In this document: positions 28,379 through 37,067 of the stretch, in pieces
Layout: each line of letters opens with the position of its first letter
Position numbering within the stretch: position 1 is the first letter of the stretch
Assembly (NCBI GenBank): GCA_946186185.1
Contig: CAMHMJ010000010.1
Coordinates: 28,728-92,727, forward strand
Length of the DNA: 64,000 bases
Direction: 5' to 3'
Origin: an uncultured Treponema sp.
GTDB lineage: Bacteria; Spirochaetota; Spirochaetia; Treponematales; Treponemataceae
The notes under the pieces: generated by a model
Database searches by the model: none
Told to the model about the DNA's origin: nothing
Seen by the model: only the letters and a program-made list of their open reading frames with translations
Translations under genes and position numbers: made by a program

Positions 28379-29386
28379 TCACTTTACTTCGTTTTCAAGC
28401 GCTTTTCCTGCAGCAAAATCCCGGATGTTTTCCAGAGTCGTATCCGCAAGATTTTTCAGCGCATTTGTGGTAAGAAAAGCCTGATGAGCAGTAATAATTA
28501 CATTCGGAAATGTAAGAAGCCGGGCCAGAACATCGTCGGTCATGATGTCGGTAGACCAGTCGCTGAAAAAATACTTGCTTTCTTCTTCGTAAACATCCAT
28601 TCCGATTCCGCCGATGTGACCGTGCTTCAATGCGTGCACCAGCGCTTTTGAATCGATAAGGGCGCCGCGGCCGGTATTTATGATTACCGCATCCTGCTTC
28701 ATCATTTTCATTGTATCGTGATTTACAATGTGTTTTGTTTCTTCAGTGAGAGGGCAGTGGAGGCTCAAAACATCACTCTGCCGGAAAATTTCTTCTTTGC
28801 TCACATACTGTGCACCGGTTTCCGCGGCCCATTTTTCATTCGGGAACGGGTCAAAAGCAATTATTTTCATTCCAAAGCCCTTTAAAATCCCCGCCATAAT
28901 CTGCCCGATTTTACCGGTTCCCAGAATTCCGGCGGTCAGTCCGTGCAGGTCCCGGCCTGTCAGTCCTTCAATATTGAAATTGGCCGTTTTGGTTCTAAGA
29001 TACGCCTGGGGAATATGCCGGGTCAGAGACATCAAAAGAGCCGCTCCGTGTTCTGCAACTGCGTAAGGGGAATAGGCCGGAACGCGGACAACTTTAATTC
29101 CTGCCTGAGCAGCGGCCTGTAAGTCAACATTGTTGAATCCGGCACAGCGAAGGGCAATCAGCTTTACTCCGCAGTTTTTCAGCGTTTCAATAACCGCCGC
29201 ATTTACCACATCATTCACAAAAACACAGACCACATCAAAGCCCTGTGCCGTAAGAGCCGTGTTTTCGTTCAGTTTATAGTCCCGGAAGTCGATTTCATAA
29301 TCGAAGCCGCCGTCGGTATTTGCCGCAGAAAAGGATTTTTTATCGTAAGAACGCGTGTCAAAAAACGCAATTTTTGGTGATATCAT
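28379..29386 (-). CDS. ldhA: D-lactate dehydrogenase (D-2-hydroxyacid dehydrogenase)
   Basis: 335 residues of the D-isomer 2-hydroxyacid dehydrogenase family; reduces pyruvate to D-lactate with NADH and so recycles NADH in fermentation. The Rossmann motif GILGTGKIGQIMAG lies near residue 152, and the catalytic set is visible: Arg in NTGRGALID, Glu in DVYEEES and His in TAHQAFLT. The overall sequence, including the N-terminal FFDTRSYDKKSF and RCAGFNNVD, matches fermentative LdhA rather than phosphoglycerate dehydrogenase. The ATG has GGAGG upstream. It is a single gene divergent from the methyltransferase gene. Confidence 0.94.
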   Translation of the reverse strand: MISPKIAFFDTRSYDKKSFSAANTDGGFDYEIDFRDYKLNENTALTAQGFDVVCVFVNDVVNAAVIETLKNCGVKLIALRCAGFNNVDLQAAAQAGIKVVRVPAYSPYAVAEHGAALLMSLTRHIPQAYLRTKTANFNIEGLTGRDLHGLTAGILGTGKIGQIMAGILKGFGMKIIAFDPFPNEKWAAETGAQYVSKEEIFRQSDVLSLHCPLTEETKHIVNHDTMKMMKQDAVIINTGRGALIDSKALVHALKHGHIGGIGMDVYEEESKYFFSDWSTDIMTDDVLARLLTFPNVIITAHQAFLTTNALKNLADTTLENIRDFAAGKALENEVK

Positions 29387-29485
29387 AATTTTGCCTCCAT
29401 AAAAATTATATTACGAGTTTTTGAATAAAAAAAGAGGAGATTTTGCAGGCTTACAATTGCCAGCACACCTCATCTACCCAGACTG

Positions 29486-29514
29486 TAGAAAACCCGACCA
29501 TTCTGTGGTATTCT
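29486..29514 (+). promoter_or_regulatory. promoter of the RNA methyltransferase gene, leaderless type
   Basis: TAGAAA (29486-29491), a 17-base spacer and TATTCT (29509-29514), ending six bases before the ATG at 29521. No ribosome site is present. Confidence 0.45.
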
Positions 29515-29520
29515 ACTCCC

Positions 29521-30297
29521 ATGCGAAATAAACAGAACAACGAGCTTGCAGTCTGCGGATTTGCGGCCGTAAAAAAACTTGAAAAAAATAACAGTGACCG
29601 AATCAGACGGCTTTACTTTACAGAAGAAAATGCTCCTCTTTTTGGCGGACTTTGCAAAAAACTCGCTGCCCGAAAGGGAATTTACAATAAGGTTGAGGAT
29701 CCCAAGGAGCTTGAAAAACTCAGCGGCACCGTTCACCATCAGGGCGTTGTAGCGATGATTTATATGCCGCAGATTACGCCCCTGGATTCCGACATCACCG
29801 ACAGCTGGATTGAAAACAACGAAAATGCGCTTTTGTTGGACCACATCGGGAACGCCAATAATTTTGGTGCAATCGTCAGGAGTGCCGCTTTTTTTGGAAT
29901 GAAGAACATCGTAATTCCGGAGGATGAAGCCGAAAGCGCAATCACAACCAGCTCTTACCGCATTGCCGAAGGCGGAATGGAATATGTAAAAATTTATTCG
30001 GTGCGATCCATCGGGCGTTTTATGGAAGTACTGAAGGGCAGAATGGTACGAATCGGCACGGACTTGCAGGCGCGTTCACGGCTTTCTAGCGAAATAAAAT
30101 CACTTTGCAAGGGAAAGCCGGCACTTCTTGTTCTTGGAAACGAAGAACACGGAATCAGCGAAGAAGTACGGGAAAACTGCGATGAACTGGTTTTAATTCC
30201 CTTCGGCGGAATGGCTCAGGGCAAGAAGGAACCCCTGGTTGACAGCCTGAATGTTGCTCAGGCAAGTTCAATAATTCTTTACGAATTGTGCAAATAA
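29521..30297 (+). CDS. SpoU/TrmH-family RNA 2'-O-methyltransferase
   Basis: 258 residues from the ATG at 29521. An N-terminal substrate-binding domain (about 1-95, CGFAAVKKLEKN) precedes the knotted SPOUT domain with its three motifs: NNFGAIVRSAAFFG (motif 1, about residue 113), LLVLGNEEHGIS (motif 2, about 200) and the C-terminal DSLNVAQASSIILYEL (motif 3). These enzymes transfer a methyl group from S-adenosylmethionine to a ribose in rRNA or tRNA; the target is not evident. An upstream in-frame start 26 codons earlier would run through the promoter and is rejected. The phosphodiesterase gene follows after 22 bases, so they probably form one operon. Confidence 0.88.
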   Translation: MRNKQNNELAVCGFAAVKKLEKNNSDRIRRLYFTEENAPLFGGLCKKLAARKGIYNKVEDPKELEKLSGTVHHQGVVAMIYMPQITPLDSDITDSWIENNENALLLDHIGNANNFGAIVRSAAFFGMKNIVIPEDEAESAITTSSYRIAEGGMEYVKIYSVRSIGRFMEVLKGRMVRIGTDLQARSRLSSEIKSLCKGKPALLVLGNEEHGISEEVRENCDELVLIPFGGMAQGKKEPLVDSLNVAQASSIILYELCK

Positions 30298-30319
30298 AAA
30301 ATTGTACAAATAGACGAAA

Positions 30320-31093
30320 ATGAAATACCTAATCTGTTCTGATATACACGGCTCCTTTGAAGCGGCGCAAAAAGTAATCGACTATTTTGAAAAGGCCGGC
30401 TGCCAGAAACTTTTTATTCTTGGAGACACGCTGTATCACGGGCCCCGAAATCCTCTTCCGGCCGGGCACAATCCCATGGCGGTGGCAGAGCTTTTGAATC
30501 AGTACCGTGAAAAGATTTGTGCCTGCCGCGGAAACTGCGACGCCGAAGTTGACCAGAAAGTCCTTAAATTCCCAACCATGGCGGATTATTTTGAGGTTTC
30601 GGTTAGAACCCCGGAAGAAAAACTGAATGACAACATAATTGAACAAAAAAAAATAAGTACAACGACTGATAAAACTTCGAGACCTGCTTTACAGGATTCA
30701 CTTACTGATTCAACTACTGCAGCTTCAGATGCTGCTTCTTCAGGTAAAGACACCCTGCGCCTGTTCTGCTCCCACGGCCATGTTTACGCACCGGAAACCC
30801 CTGACGGCGCAATGCCCGTAAACTGCGAAGACGCCAAAATGCCGGATTTTTTATCGAAAAAAAATGTTTCGGCAGTTACATCGTCCTCGACAAAGACAAT
30901 TTTTTTCTACGGGCATACCCATATTTCAGTTCTGGAAAAACGGAACTCAAATTACATCGTGTGCAACCCAGGCTCAACCTCCCTTCCAAAGGGCGGAACC
31001 CAGGCAGGCTTTGCTGTTTTGGACACTGAACAGCATACTCTAAGCCTGCTTGATATGAATGGAAATGTGATACGCCAGTTGTCGGAAATCTAA
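30320..31093 (+). CDS. yfcE: YfcE/MJ0936-type metallophosphoesterase
   Basis: 257 residues; the family is usually about 180. Metal-binding motifs are complete: SDIHGS near residue 8, LGDTLYHG near 35, GNCD near 73, SHGH near 151 and GHTH near 196, as in calcineurin-like phosphodiesterases active on model phosphodiesters. The excess length is a Ser/Thr/Ala/Asp-rich insert at about residues 103-143, between two conserved strands, and a second small insert near 175-190. The biological substrate of YfcE proteins is not established. It lies 22 bases after the RNA methyltransferase gene and has no clear ribosome site of its own. Confidence 0.88.
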   Translation: MKYLICSDIHGSFEAAQKVIDYFEKAGCQKLFILGDTLYHGPRNPLPAGHNPMAVAELLNQYREKICACRGNCDAEVDQKVLKFPTMADYFEVSVRTPEEKLNDNIIEQKKISTTTDKTSRPALQDSLTDSTTAASDAASSGKDTLRLFCSHGHVYAPETPDGAMPVNCEDAKMPDFLSKKNVSAVTSSSTKTIFFYGHTHISVLEKRNSNYIVCNPGSTSLPKGGTQAGFAVLDTEQHTLSLLDMNGNVIRQLSEI

Positions 31094-31159
31094 AATCTGA
31101 CGCCGCGACCAAAACATTGCGCAGTTCGCACGACAATAGCGATGGCGGCAACTGTACTG

Positions 31160-31903
31160 CTACTGAACTACTATCTTTTTTGTTTCGTTCCAGCGGCATT
31201 CGTTGGAAAAAGTTGCGTCCCGGCCGCAGATGGAATATCGGACTTTGTATGCTTCTCCAACTTCAGTATCAACATAGCTTTGCTCAGATGCATTCAAAGT
31301 TATAAATTTATATTCGGCAACATCATTCATAGCGCCCGGCGTAAAATGCTCGCAGATTATATCGTAAAAATCTGCTCCTTCGATTTTTTCCCAGCTGAAA
31401 GTAAAGCTTTTGTCCTGATTTTGAACGGCGTTTATTTTTGTAACATACCCGATTTCACCAGCAGGCACTTCCGGAAATTTTCGCGGCGTGGTTGTAAAGG
31501 TGAACGTTGTAGGTTTGCCGTCTTCATATTTATTCCAGAAAGCTCCCTTTGCGCTGTTAGATGCATAAACGGTTACCTTGTAGGTTTCTTCCCAAATCAG
31601 GTTTTCTAGCAAAAATTTCGTTTCTTCGGTCCATGTATATATGACAGAAGTTTTGTTTGAAATACAGTCTACATCAACTAAATAAGAATCCGCGTGGTCA
31701 ACCTTATCCCAGCAAATCAGCGCCGTAAAGTCCGTAACATTTTCAGCACGCAGATTTTCCGGCGCATCAAGCTCTTCCTTCGGTACATCTACACAGGAAA
31801 CAAAAAATATCGCTATGGTTATAACAGATAAAAACTGAACCGACCGCACAAAACTTGAAAAAAATGCAAGCAAAGCTTGTACACAGTGATTACTTTTAAC
31901 CAT
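31160..31903 (-). CDS. fibronectin type III domain lipoprotein
   Basis: 247 residues. A hydrophobic leader ends in ITIAIFFVSC, giving a lipobox with Cys near residue 37. Two FN3-like beta-sandwich repeats follow (APENLRAENVTDFTALICWD with a YTV-like strand, and INAVQNQDKSFTFSWEKIEG), each with the characteristic Trp and Tyr. The protein would be a surface or periplasmic lipoprotein, possibly binding polysaccharide or other proteins; no catalytic domain is present. GGGAGAG lies before the ATG. It is 13 bases downstream of a second FN3 lipoprotein gene, and the two probably arose by duplication and work together. Confidence 0.78.
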   Translation of the reverse strand: MVKSNHCVQALLAFFSSFVRSVQFLSVITIAIFFVSCVDVPKEELDAPENLRAENVTDFTALICWDKVDHADSYLVDVDCISNKTSVIYTWTEETKFLLENLIWEETYKVTVYASNSAKGAFWNKYEDGKPTTFTFTTTPRKFPEVPAGEIGYVTKINAVQNQDKSFTFSWEKIEGADFYDIICEHFTPGAMNDVAEYKFITLNASEQSYVDTEVGEAYKVRYSICGRDATFSNECRWNETKKIVVQ

Positions 31904-31916
31904 TTCTCTCCCTCTC

Positions 31917-33026
31917 TCACTCCACTAAAAGCGTCACAGACGCGTCTACAAAGCGTAAATAATATTTTTTCCCAGGTTCAAAATCGGCTATTTCATCTTT
32001 GAATGAAAAAATGTAGTCTTCGCCGTCTTGTGTAAACTCAAGATTGGTTTTTAAAAGTTTTCCATCCGCAGAAAAAAGCATAACTGTATACTCATCAGAA
32101 TATAACTTCAGGATTCCTTTTTCCGGAGTTACGCTAAACCAGAGGGAACTCTGTTTTTCAGGATTCCAGTCTGCCCAGTTTGGATTATTTGAATTATCAA
32201 CCTCAATATGGAAAGTTTCTTTCTGGCCATTCTGAACCGGATAAGCCGTATCCATCGTAAGATTTGTCGCCTTAGGAGCGCTTGCCTTTACCCAGGTTGA
32301 AATAACGCTGGAGGTTCCGTTTTCTCCAAAGGCCTTCACCTTAAAATAATACTCCACTTCATTCCGAAGCGGGTAAATCGTGCACTCAGGCTTTGTAACT
32401 GTCTGGATTTCTTCAAAAGTAGAAAAACGCTCTTCCATCAGACTGCTTGACATGTATACTTTGTAGTAGGTTGCGCCCTCGCTTGGAGCCCAGCTTAGTC
32501 TCAGCGCGTTTGTATGTCCTTCAACCTCTGAAGTTTTAAAATCCGTTGGATAATCAAGGCAAACCTTAGGATCAGAAGCAGTGGTAATTTTTACAGAATC
32601 GCCCTTGCTTTCGACCGGAATAATAATTATGTACCAGAGATACATTCCGGCAAAAATATGGTAATCAGCTGTTACTTCGTAAGTATACTCCGTGTCCGGC
32701 TCACAGTCTGTATCCTCAAAAGAGGTAGTTTCATTTGGAAAGCTACGACATTCGCACTCGGTATGCCCGTCCCGAGTAAAGCTGCGTTTAACTACATAGC
32801 CTTCAAAATTGGAGCAGTAGTTCCAGGAAACATTAACTGTCGTTGAAGGAGAATCCTTTGAAAGCTCAAGCCGTGTGTACGGAACAAAAATGTTCAGTTC
32901 CTTAGCGGCTTCCATGTCCTCATCATCGCAGGAAATGAAAAGTGAAGTAAAAAGCAGTGAAACAAAAAGCGGGGCAACTGACAAAAACGAAAAAGAACGG
33001 CGAAAAACTCTCTGAAAAATTTTCAT
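31917..33026 (-). CDS. fibronectin type III domain lipoprotein with C-terminal beta domain
   Basis: 369 residues from the ATG at 33026. A lipoprotein signal with lipobox LFTSLFISC (Cys about 33) is followed by two FN3 repeats (LELSKDSPSTTVNVSWNYCS and ALRLSWAPSEGATYYKVYMS) and a C-terminal beta domain (YPVQNGQKETFHIEVDNSNN, KGILKLYSDEYTVMLFS) like the pre-peptidase C-terminal/jelly-roll class. It is likely exported to the outer surface. Earlier in-frame starts were rejected because they overlap the promoter. TGACAT and TATATT lie upstream with the -10 ending six bases before the ATG, and no ribosome site is present. Confidence 0.78.
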   Translation of the reverse strand: MKIFQRVFRRSFSFLSVAPLFVSLLFTSLFISCDDEDMEAAKELNIFVPYTRLELSKDSPSTTVNVSWNYCSNFEGYVVKRSFTRDGHTECECRSFPNETTSFEDTDCEPDTEYTYEVTADYHIFAGMYLWYIIIIPVESKGDSVKITTASDPKVCLDYPTDFKTSEVEGHTNALRLSWAPSEGATYYKVYMSSSLMEERFSTFEEIQTVTKPECTIYPLRNEVEYYFKVKAFGENGTSSVISTWVKASAPKATNLTMDTAYPVQNGQKETFHIEVDNSNNPNWADWNPEKQSSLWFSVTPEKGILKLYSDEYTVMLFSADGKLLKTNLEFTQDGEDYIFSFKDEIADFEPGKKYYLRFVDASVTLLVE

Positions 33027-33032
33027 GGATGA

Positions 33033-33060
33033 AATATAACAAAAAACGGAAAAAATGTCA
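33033..33060 (-). promoter_or_regulatory. promoter of the FN3 lipoprotein pair, leaderless type
   Basis: On the minus strand, TGACAT (33055-33060), a 16-base spacer and TATATT (33033-33038). Six bases separate the -10 from the ATG at 33026. Confidence 0.55.
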
Positions 33061-33091
33061 TTTATTGAGCGACTATTCGGCCACCACCAGC

Positions 33092-34396
33092 TCAGTTTCC
33101 CACTGTCCGGCCGTCCCACTCTGCAGAATGGGCTCTTTCACGGGCAATTGTTGCATCAAAATCTGCCATCGGTTCGCAGTTGGCTTCGATGTTCAGCGCC
33201 GTTGTATGAAGCCGCCGCAAGCATTCAGACTTGTCCTTATAGCCAAGCCGGGCCTTTTCAATGCTGTCCTGCAAAACCCGAATGGATTCGTCATAGATTT
33301 TTAGAGGAACAGGGAAGGGATGGCCGTCTTTTCCGCCATGAGCAAAGCTGAACCGCGCCGGGTCAGAAAAACGACTGGGGGTTCCGTGAATAACTTCGCT
33401 CACCAGCGTAAGAGACTGCAGGGTTCTTGGTCCAAGTCCCGGAGTTAAAAGCAGGCTTTCGAAATCTTGAGGTCCCGCCTCGTATGCCGTTGCAAGAACA
33501 GCCCCCAGGCGTTTTAAATTCACATCTTCAGCCCGCACTTCATGGTGGGCCGGCATAACAAGATTCCGACCGCATTCAATAATTTCGCCGGAAGCAGCCG
33601 GTTCCGAGCCGGCAAACAAACTGCGTTCACCAGCCATTCCATCATTGTTTGCACGACCGCCATAACCAAAGGTCACCCCGGCGTCATCCGTCCGCAAAAC
33701 AGAACGAATTTCCTTGAGCATTTTATCCGGATTTTCACCGGCAATTTCCAGGATTCCGTCCCGTGTGGAACCGGCGTTCCTGTCCGTTAAATTCAATATT
33801 CGCCCGCGGTTTTCGCCCACAACGCCGGAATGGGGCTCTTCCACAAAGGATTTAAGATTTGGTGAGCACCAGTGATAGCGCCGGGCCGTTTTTTCCGCAG
33901 CATTCATTCCCTGCTGTACCACCGCCCAGTCGCCTTCTTTTGTCAGAATAAAATTGTGCTGATAAAGCTGAAATCCGTCCTGTACGGCAGTATTATCCAC
34001 CTTGGCACATAGCTTGCTGTCCCGCACAAGGGAATCCCCATCGAGCCCGGTTGCATCCGCAAGAAACATCAGTTCTTCCGGGGTTTTCCGGGAATATTTT
34101 CCGCGCCCACCGCATACCACGATCCCCAGCTCCCTGGCCCGTGCGTTCAAGCCCCGTTTCAGAGCATACATTACGCTGGTAGTAATTCCGCTTGAATGCC
34201 AGTCCATTCCCATAACGGAGCCCAGGGACTGAAACCACAGCGGATCACTCAGACGCTTTAGTACTTCCTGCCGTCCATAATTTATGATTAATGATTCAAC
34301 GATTAGAGTTCCAAGAGTCATCATGCGGTCTGCAAGCCACTTTGGAACCGTTCCTGTATGTAGGGGCAAATCAGCATGCCCGGTGCTTTTTATCAT
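33092..34396 (-). CDS. DUF763 domain protein
   Basis: 434 residues from the internal ATG at 34396, matching DUF763 from its first motif (STGHADLPLHTGTVPKWL) through GSVMGMDWHSSGITTS, DWAVVQQGMN and LLLTPGLGPRTLQSLTLVSE. This last motif resembles a helix-hairpin-helix DNA-binding turn. DUF763 proteins occur in archaea and scattered bacteria, with no proven function; the G-L-G-P-R-T-x-Q-S-L motif suggests contact with nucleic acid. The start overlaps the stop of the HD-GYP gene as ATGA, so translation is coupled to it. Confidence 0.88.
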   Translation of the reverse strand: MIKSTGHADLPLHTGTVPKWLADRMMTLGTLIVESLIINYGRQEVLKRLSDPLWFQSLGSVMGMDWHSSGITTSVMYALKRGLNARARELGIVVCGGRGKYSRKTPEELMFLADATGLDGDSLVRDSKLCAKVDNTAVQDGFQLYQHNFILTKEGDWAVVQQGMNAAEKTARRYHWCSPNLKSFVEEPHSGVVGENRGRILNLTDRNAGSTRDGILEIAGENPDKMLKEIRSVLRTDDAGVTFGYGGRANNDGMAGERSLFAGSEPAASGEIIECGRNLVMPAHHEVRAEDVNLKRLGAVLATAYEAGPQDFESLLLTPGLGPRTLQSLTLVSEVIHGTPSRFSDPARFSFAHGGKDGHPFPVPLKIYDESIRVLQDSIEKARLGYKDKSECLRRLHTTALNIEANCEPMADFDATIARERAHSAEWDGRTVGN

Positions 34397-36822
34397 ATTA
34401 TTTTTTCCATAAGGTACTGACTCGACTGTGAAAAACCTGCAATCCACAGGAAAGTTTCCACAGTAAAATCATTATATGTACTTACCTTAAGTTTGGAAAT
34501 TCCTTCTTCCTTCAATTTTTCACAGGCATGAATTAGCATTTCAGTTCCATATCCCAGACGACGATAACCTTTCCGAACAAGAATTTCATCAACATAGTAA
34601 TAAGGTTCTTCATCCAGAATCGGAGTAGAGATGTGCCCGATGAAAACCGCAAAAACTTCACCCGTCTTGTTTTCCATTACATAGGCGCGGGTACACTTTC
34701 TGTCCAGAAGCTCAGAAAGGTGCGCTTCTATTAATTCTTCCGATTTATTTTCAAAACACTCTTTATAGAACTCCCGGAGTTTTACGCGCATTTCATTATC
34801 ATGATGAGCGTCCGCCGCCTCATAACAGTACGGAACAATGTGCTTTTCATCCTCAGAAGAGAAGGACATATTCGGCTGCACAAAATTCTGATAAGTCTTG
34901 TAGGAATTCATATTTCTTCCTACGGAAAGAATCTTCTCCAGTTCCTTTCTTAACTGCTGAGAACTCAAAATTACATCCACAAGCTCCGGACAATAGCGGG
35001 TTCCAGAACCTTTTTTAAGTTCTTCCATCAGCTCGTCAAAGCTCTTCTGAACCGAATAGTTTCTTCCCATGGTATCAGTAACCGTATCCATCATATCGCA
35101 GATAGACACCAGATTTACAAGCATCTTATATGGTGAAGAATAACATTTGTACGTCTCCGGGTAGCCCCCTTCATCATTCCAGAATTTGTGGTGCCCTTCA
35201 ATAAAATCCTGATATTCCTCAAGATAATCAATTCCGCTGATAATTTCCCGGCCGATGGAAGGATGCCGTTTTATCCGTTCATATTCATTCTTTGTAATCG
35301 GCCTGAACTGAAGGTTAATTATGTTCGTAACACCAATTTTTCCGATATCGTGAAGAAGCGCCGCATTTTTGATAAGGCGCAGAAGCTCAATCCGGTTTTC
35401 AATGACTTCCTGGCGAGTAGAAAAAACTCCCGGAATTATGCTCAACTCCGGCTTTTCCTGAATCACATGATAAAGACAAATTCCGGCAAGGCTTGAAACC
35501 ATTCCAAAATGAATTGCCGAAGAAATCTGCCGGTGAATGAAAATCGACTGAATAAAAAGCATAAAATCGTTTTCACTCTCAATTTTTTTTGCAACCAGCT
35601 TTATCAAATCAACAATAAATGAATCAATTCTGAAGCCCTTATCTGCATAGCGGCTTTTTTCGTAAAAACACACCATCTGCTGAATGATTTTCTTGCACTG
35701 CTTTTTATTCTGGCAAATTTTCAGGTAATTGTACAAAAAGACATAATTATACGAAAAATACTTGTTAAAAAGCTTCATTTTGTCCAGCATTTTTGAAAAC
35801 TGCGGATCAACCGGGTCTCCGTCGTCCGGAAATGCCAGATCCGGAAACACAAGGGATTTTTCTTTTTCAAAAAGCCGGCAGCTCAGGGCAAAACGTTCTG
35901 CAAAAATTGCTTCAACTTCCTCTTCCGTTTTTTCACCACAATAAATTTGAAGCAGATGGAAGTAAGTAAAAATCATCAGATTTACTTCGCCTTCCTTTTC
36001 TTCCTGGGAAAATTCCTCTCGAAGCCAGCCTTTTATTACATCCAGAGCCTTTTCATTCGCTTCTTTATTTTTTTTTCCCAGCTTAAATTCTCTCTGCCCG
36101 ACGGTAAAAATCCCATAAATCCTGAAAAAGCGCAGTAAATATTCAATGTGAAAGTGAAAATCCGCGTTCGGGCTCCACATCTTTGAACAGAGCTCGTCGC
36201 TGGATTCCCTCAAAAAAGCGGCAGTGCGCTCATAAATTTCAACAAACTGTCTGTAATCGTCAGATTTGTAAAGGCAGAAGGCGAGCATTTCGTAGGTTCT
36301 GCAAAAAACCTCGTGAATTCGGGTTGTATCGTCGCCACAGCTTTCCTGGGTTGGAAAAAGGGAAAGCGCGCGCTCAAACAATTCAATCGTGTCTTCAAAA
36401 TTGCCGGAAATCAAAAGAGTTCTGCTGATTCCCAGATTCATATATGAACTGAACAGAAGGTGGTCGTTCAAAATATCTTTCCGGCACAAAATCGCGTTTA
36501 TCAGGTCGTCAACAACATAGGTGTCAATATTGTTCTCAAAAAGAAAAAAAGTCGTGTGCAGAAGGTAAGCCTGCAGTGCTTCAAGACTCAGCTGTTCCGG
36601 ATTCCTGATTGCCGGCTGAATATATTCCTCTAAAAGCCTCTGATTTTCCTTAAAAACCCGGCGTGTCAGCTGGGAGTTTGCAGCACGCTGGACCTCCCAT
36701 TTTTTATAGTCATAGGATTCCTTTAAAATTCGCCGCTCCAGGTGAAAAATCAGGTCTGAGTTAAATTTATATTTATTAAAGAAAAATACTACATTTTCTT
36801 TAGTAATTGAATCTGCGTTCAC
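34393..36822 (-). CDS. HD-GYP phosphodiesterase fused to a GNAT acetyltransferase
   Basis: About 809 residues from a GTG at 36822; a longer frame from ATG 36906 is possible. Residues 1-440 are helical, tetratricopeptide-like. The HD-GYP domain (about 480-620) has LLHDIGKIG, EGHHKFWNDEGGYPE and CDMMDTVTD; HD-GYP enzymes cleave cyclic di-GMP. The C-terminal 120 residues form a GNAT fold with the acetyl-CoA loop RKGYRRLGYGTEMLIHA. I preferred the GTG because TATAAT lies six bases before it, as at other probable leaderless genes here. The pairing suggests acetylation under cyclic di-GMP control, or sensing of acetyl-CoA. It overlaps the DUF763 gene by four bases. Confidence 0.82.
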   Translation of the reverse strand: MNADSITKENVVFFFNKYKFNSDLIFHLERRILKESYDYKKWEVQRAANSQLTRRVFKENQRLLEEYIQPAIRNPEQLSLEALQAYLLHTTFFLFENNIDTYVVDDLINAILCRKDILNDHLLFSSYMNLGISRTLLISGNFEDTIELFERALSLFPTQESCGDDTTRIHEVFCRTYEMLAFCLYKSDDYRQFVEIYERTAAFLRESSDELCSKMWSPNADFHFHIEYLLRFFRIYGIFTVGQREFKLGKKNKEANEKALDVIKGWLREEFSQEEKEGEVNLMIFTYFHLLQIYCGEKTEEEVEAIFAERFALSCRLFEKEKSLVFPDLAFPDDGDPVDPQFSKMLDKMKLFNKYFSYNYVFLYNYLKICQNKKQCKKIIQQMVCFYEKSRYADKGFRIDSFIVDLIKLVAKKIESENDFMLFIQSIFIHRQISSAIHFGMVSSLAGICLYHVIQEKPELSIIPGVFSTRQEVIENRIELLRLIKNAALLHDIGKIGVTNIINLQFRPITKNEYERIKRHPSIGREIISGIDYLEEYQDFIEGHHKFWNDEGGYPETYKCYSSPYKMLVNLVSICDMMDTVTDTMGRNYSVQKSFDELMEELKKGSGTRYCPELVDVILSSQQLRKELEKILSVGRNMNSYKTYQNFVQPNMSFSSEDEKHIVPYCYEAADAHHDNEMRVKLREFYKECFENKSEELIEAHLSELLDRKCTRAYVMENKTGEVFAVFIGHISTPILDEEPYYYVDEILVRKGYRRLGYGTEMLIHACEKLKEEGISKLKVSTYNDFTVETFLWIAGFSQSSQYLMEKII

Positions 36823-36976
36823 CTTTCCATTATAACCCGATTTTAAAAAAAACGGTAGAAAGAAATTTTGTTCGGACAACAGGAAACCAGGACTTCCGAA
36901 CTGCATTTTGTTTCCGATTTCGCTTGGTTTCCGCCAGATTTATAACACACAATTTGATTTTCATTCTCAAATTCCC

Positions 36977-37005
36977 TTGACCTTGCAAAAAAAATTATAT
37001 ATATT
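36977..37005 (+). promoter_or_regulatory. znu operon promoter
   Basis: TTGACC (36977-36982), a 17-base spacer and TATATT (37000-37005). The expected start is near 37012, directly at the palindromic operator. Confidence 0.7.
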
Positions 37006-37013
37006 CTACAAAC

Positions 37014-37036
37014 AATTTGAGAACAATTCTCAAATT
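37014..37036 (+). promoter_or_regulatory. 23-bp perfect palindrome, candidate Zur (Fur-family) operator
   Basis: AATTTGAGAA (37014-37023), three bases, TTCTCAAATT (37027-37036). The core TGAGAACAATTCTCA resembles the 7-1-7 Fur-family pattern. It sits over the transcription start of a zinc importer operon, where a zinc-loaded repressor would block transcription. A loose half-site, ATTCTCAAAT, lies upstream near 36963. Confidence 0.65.
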
Positions 37037-37067
37037 AAATCTATCAACAATTTTTCCCGAGGAAATA

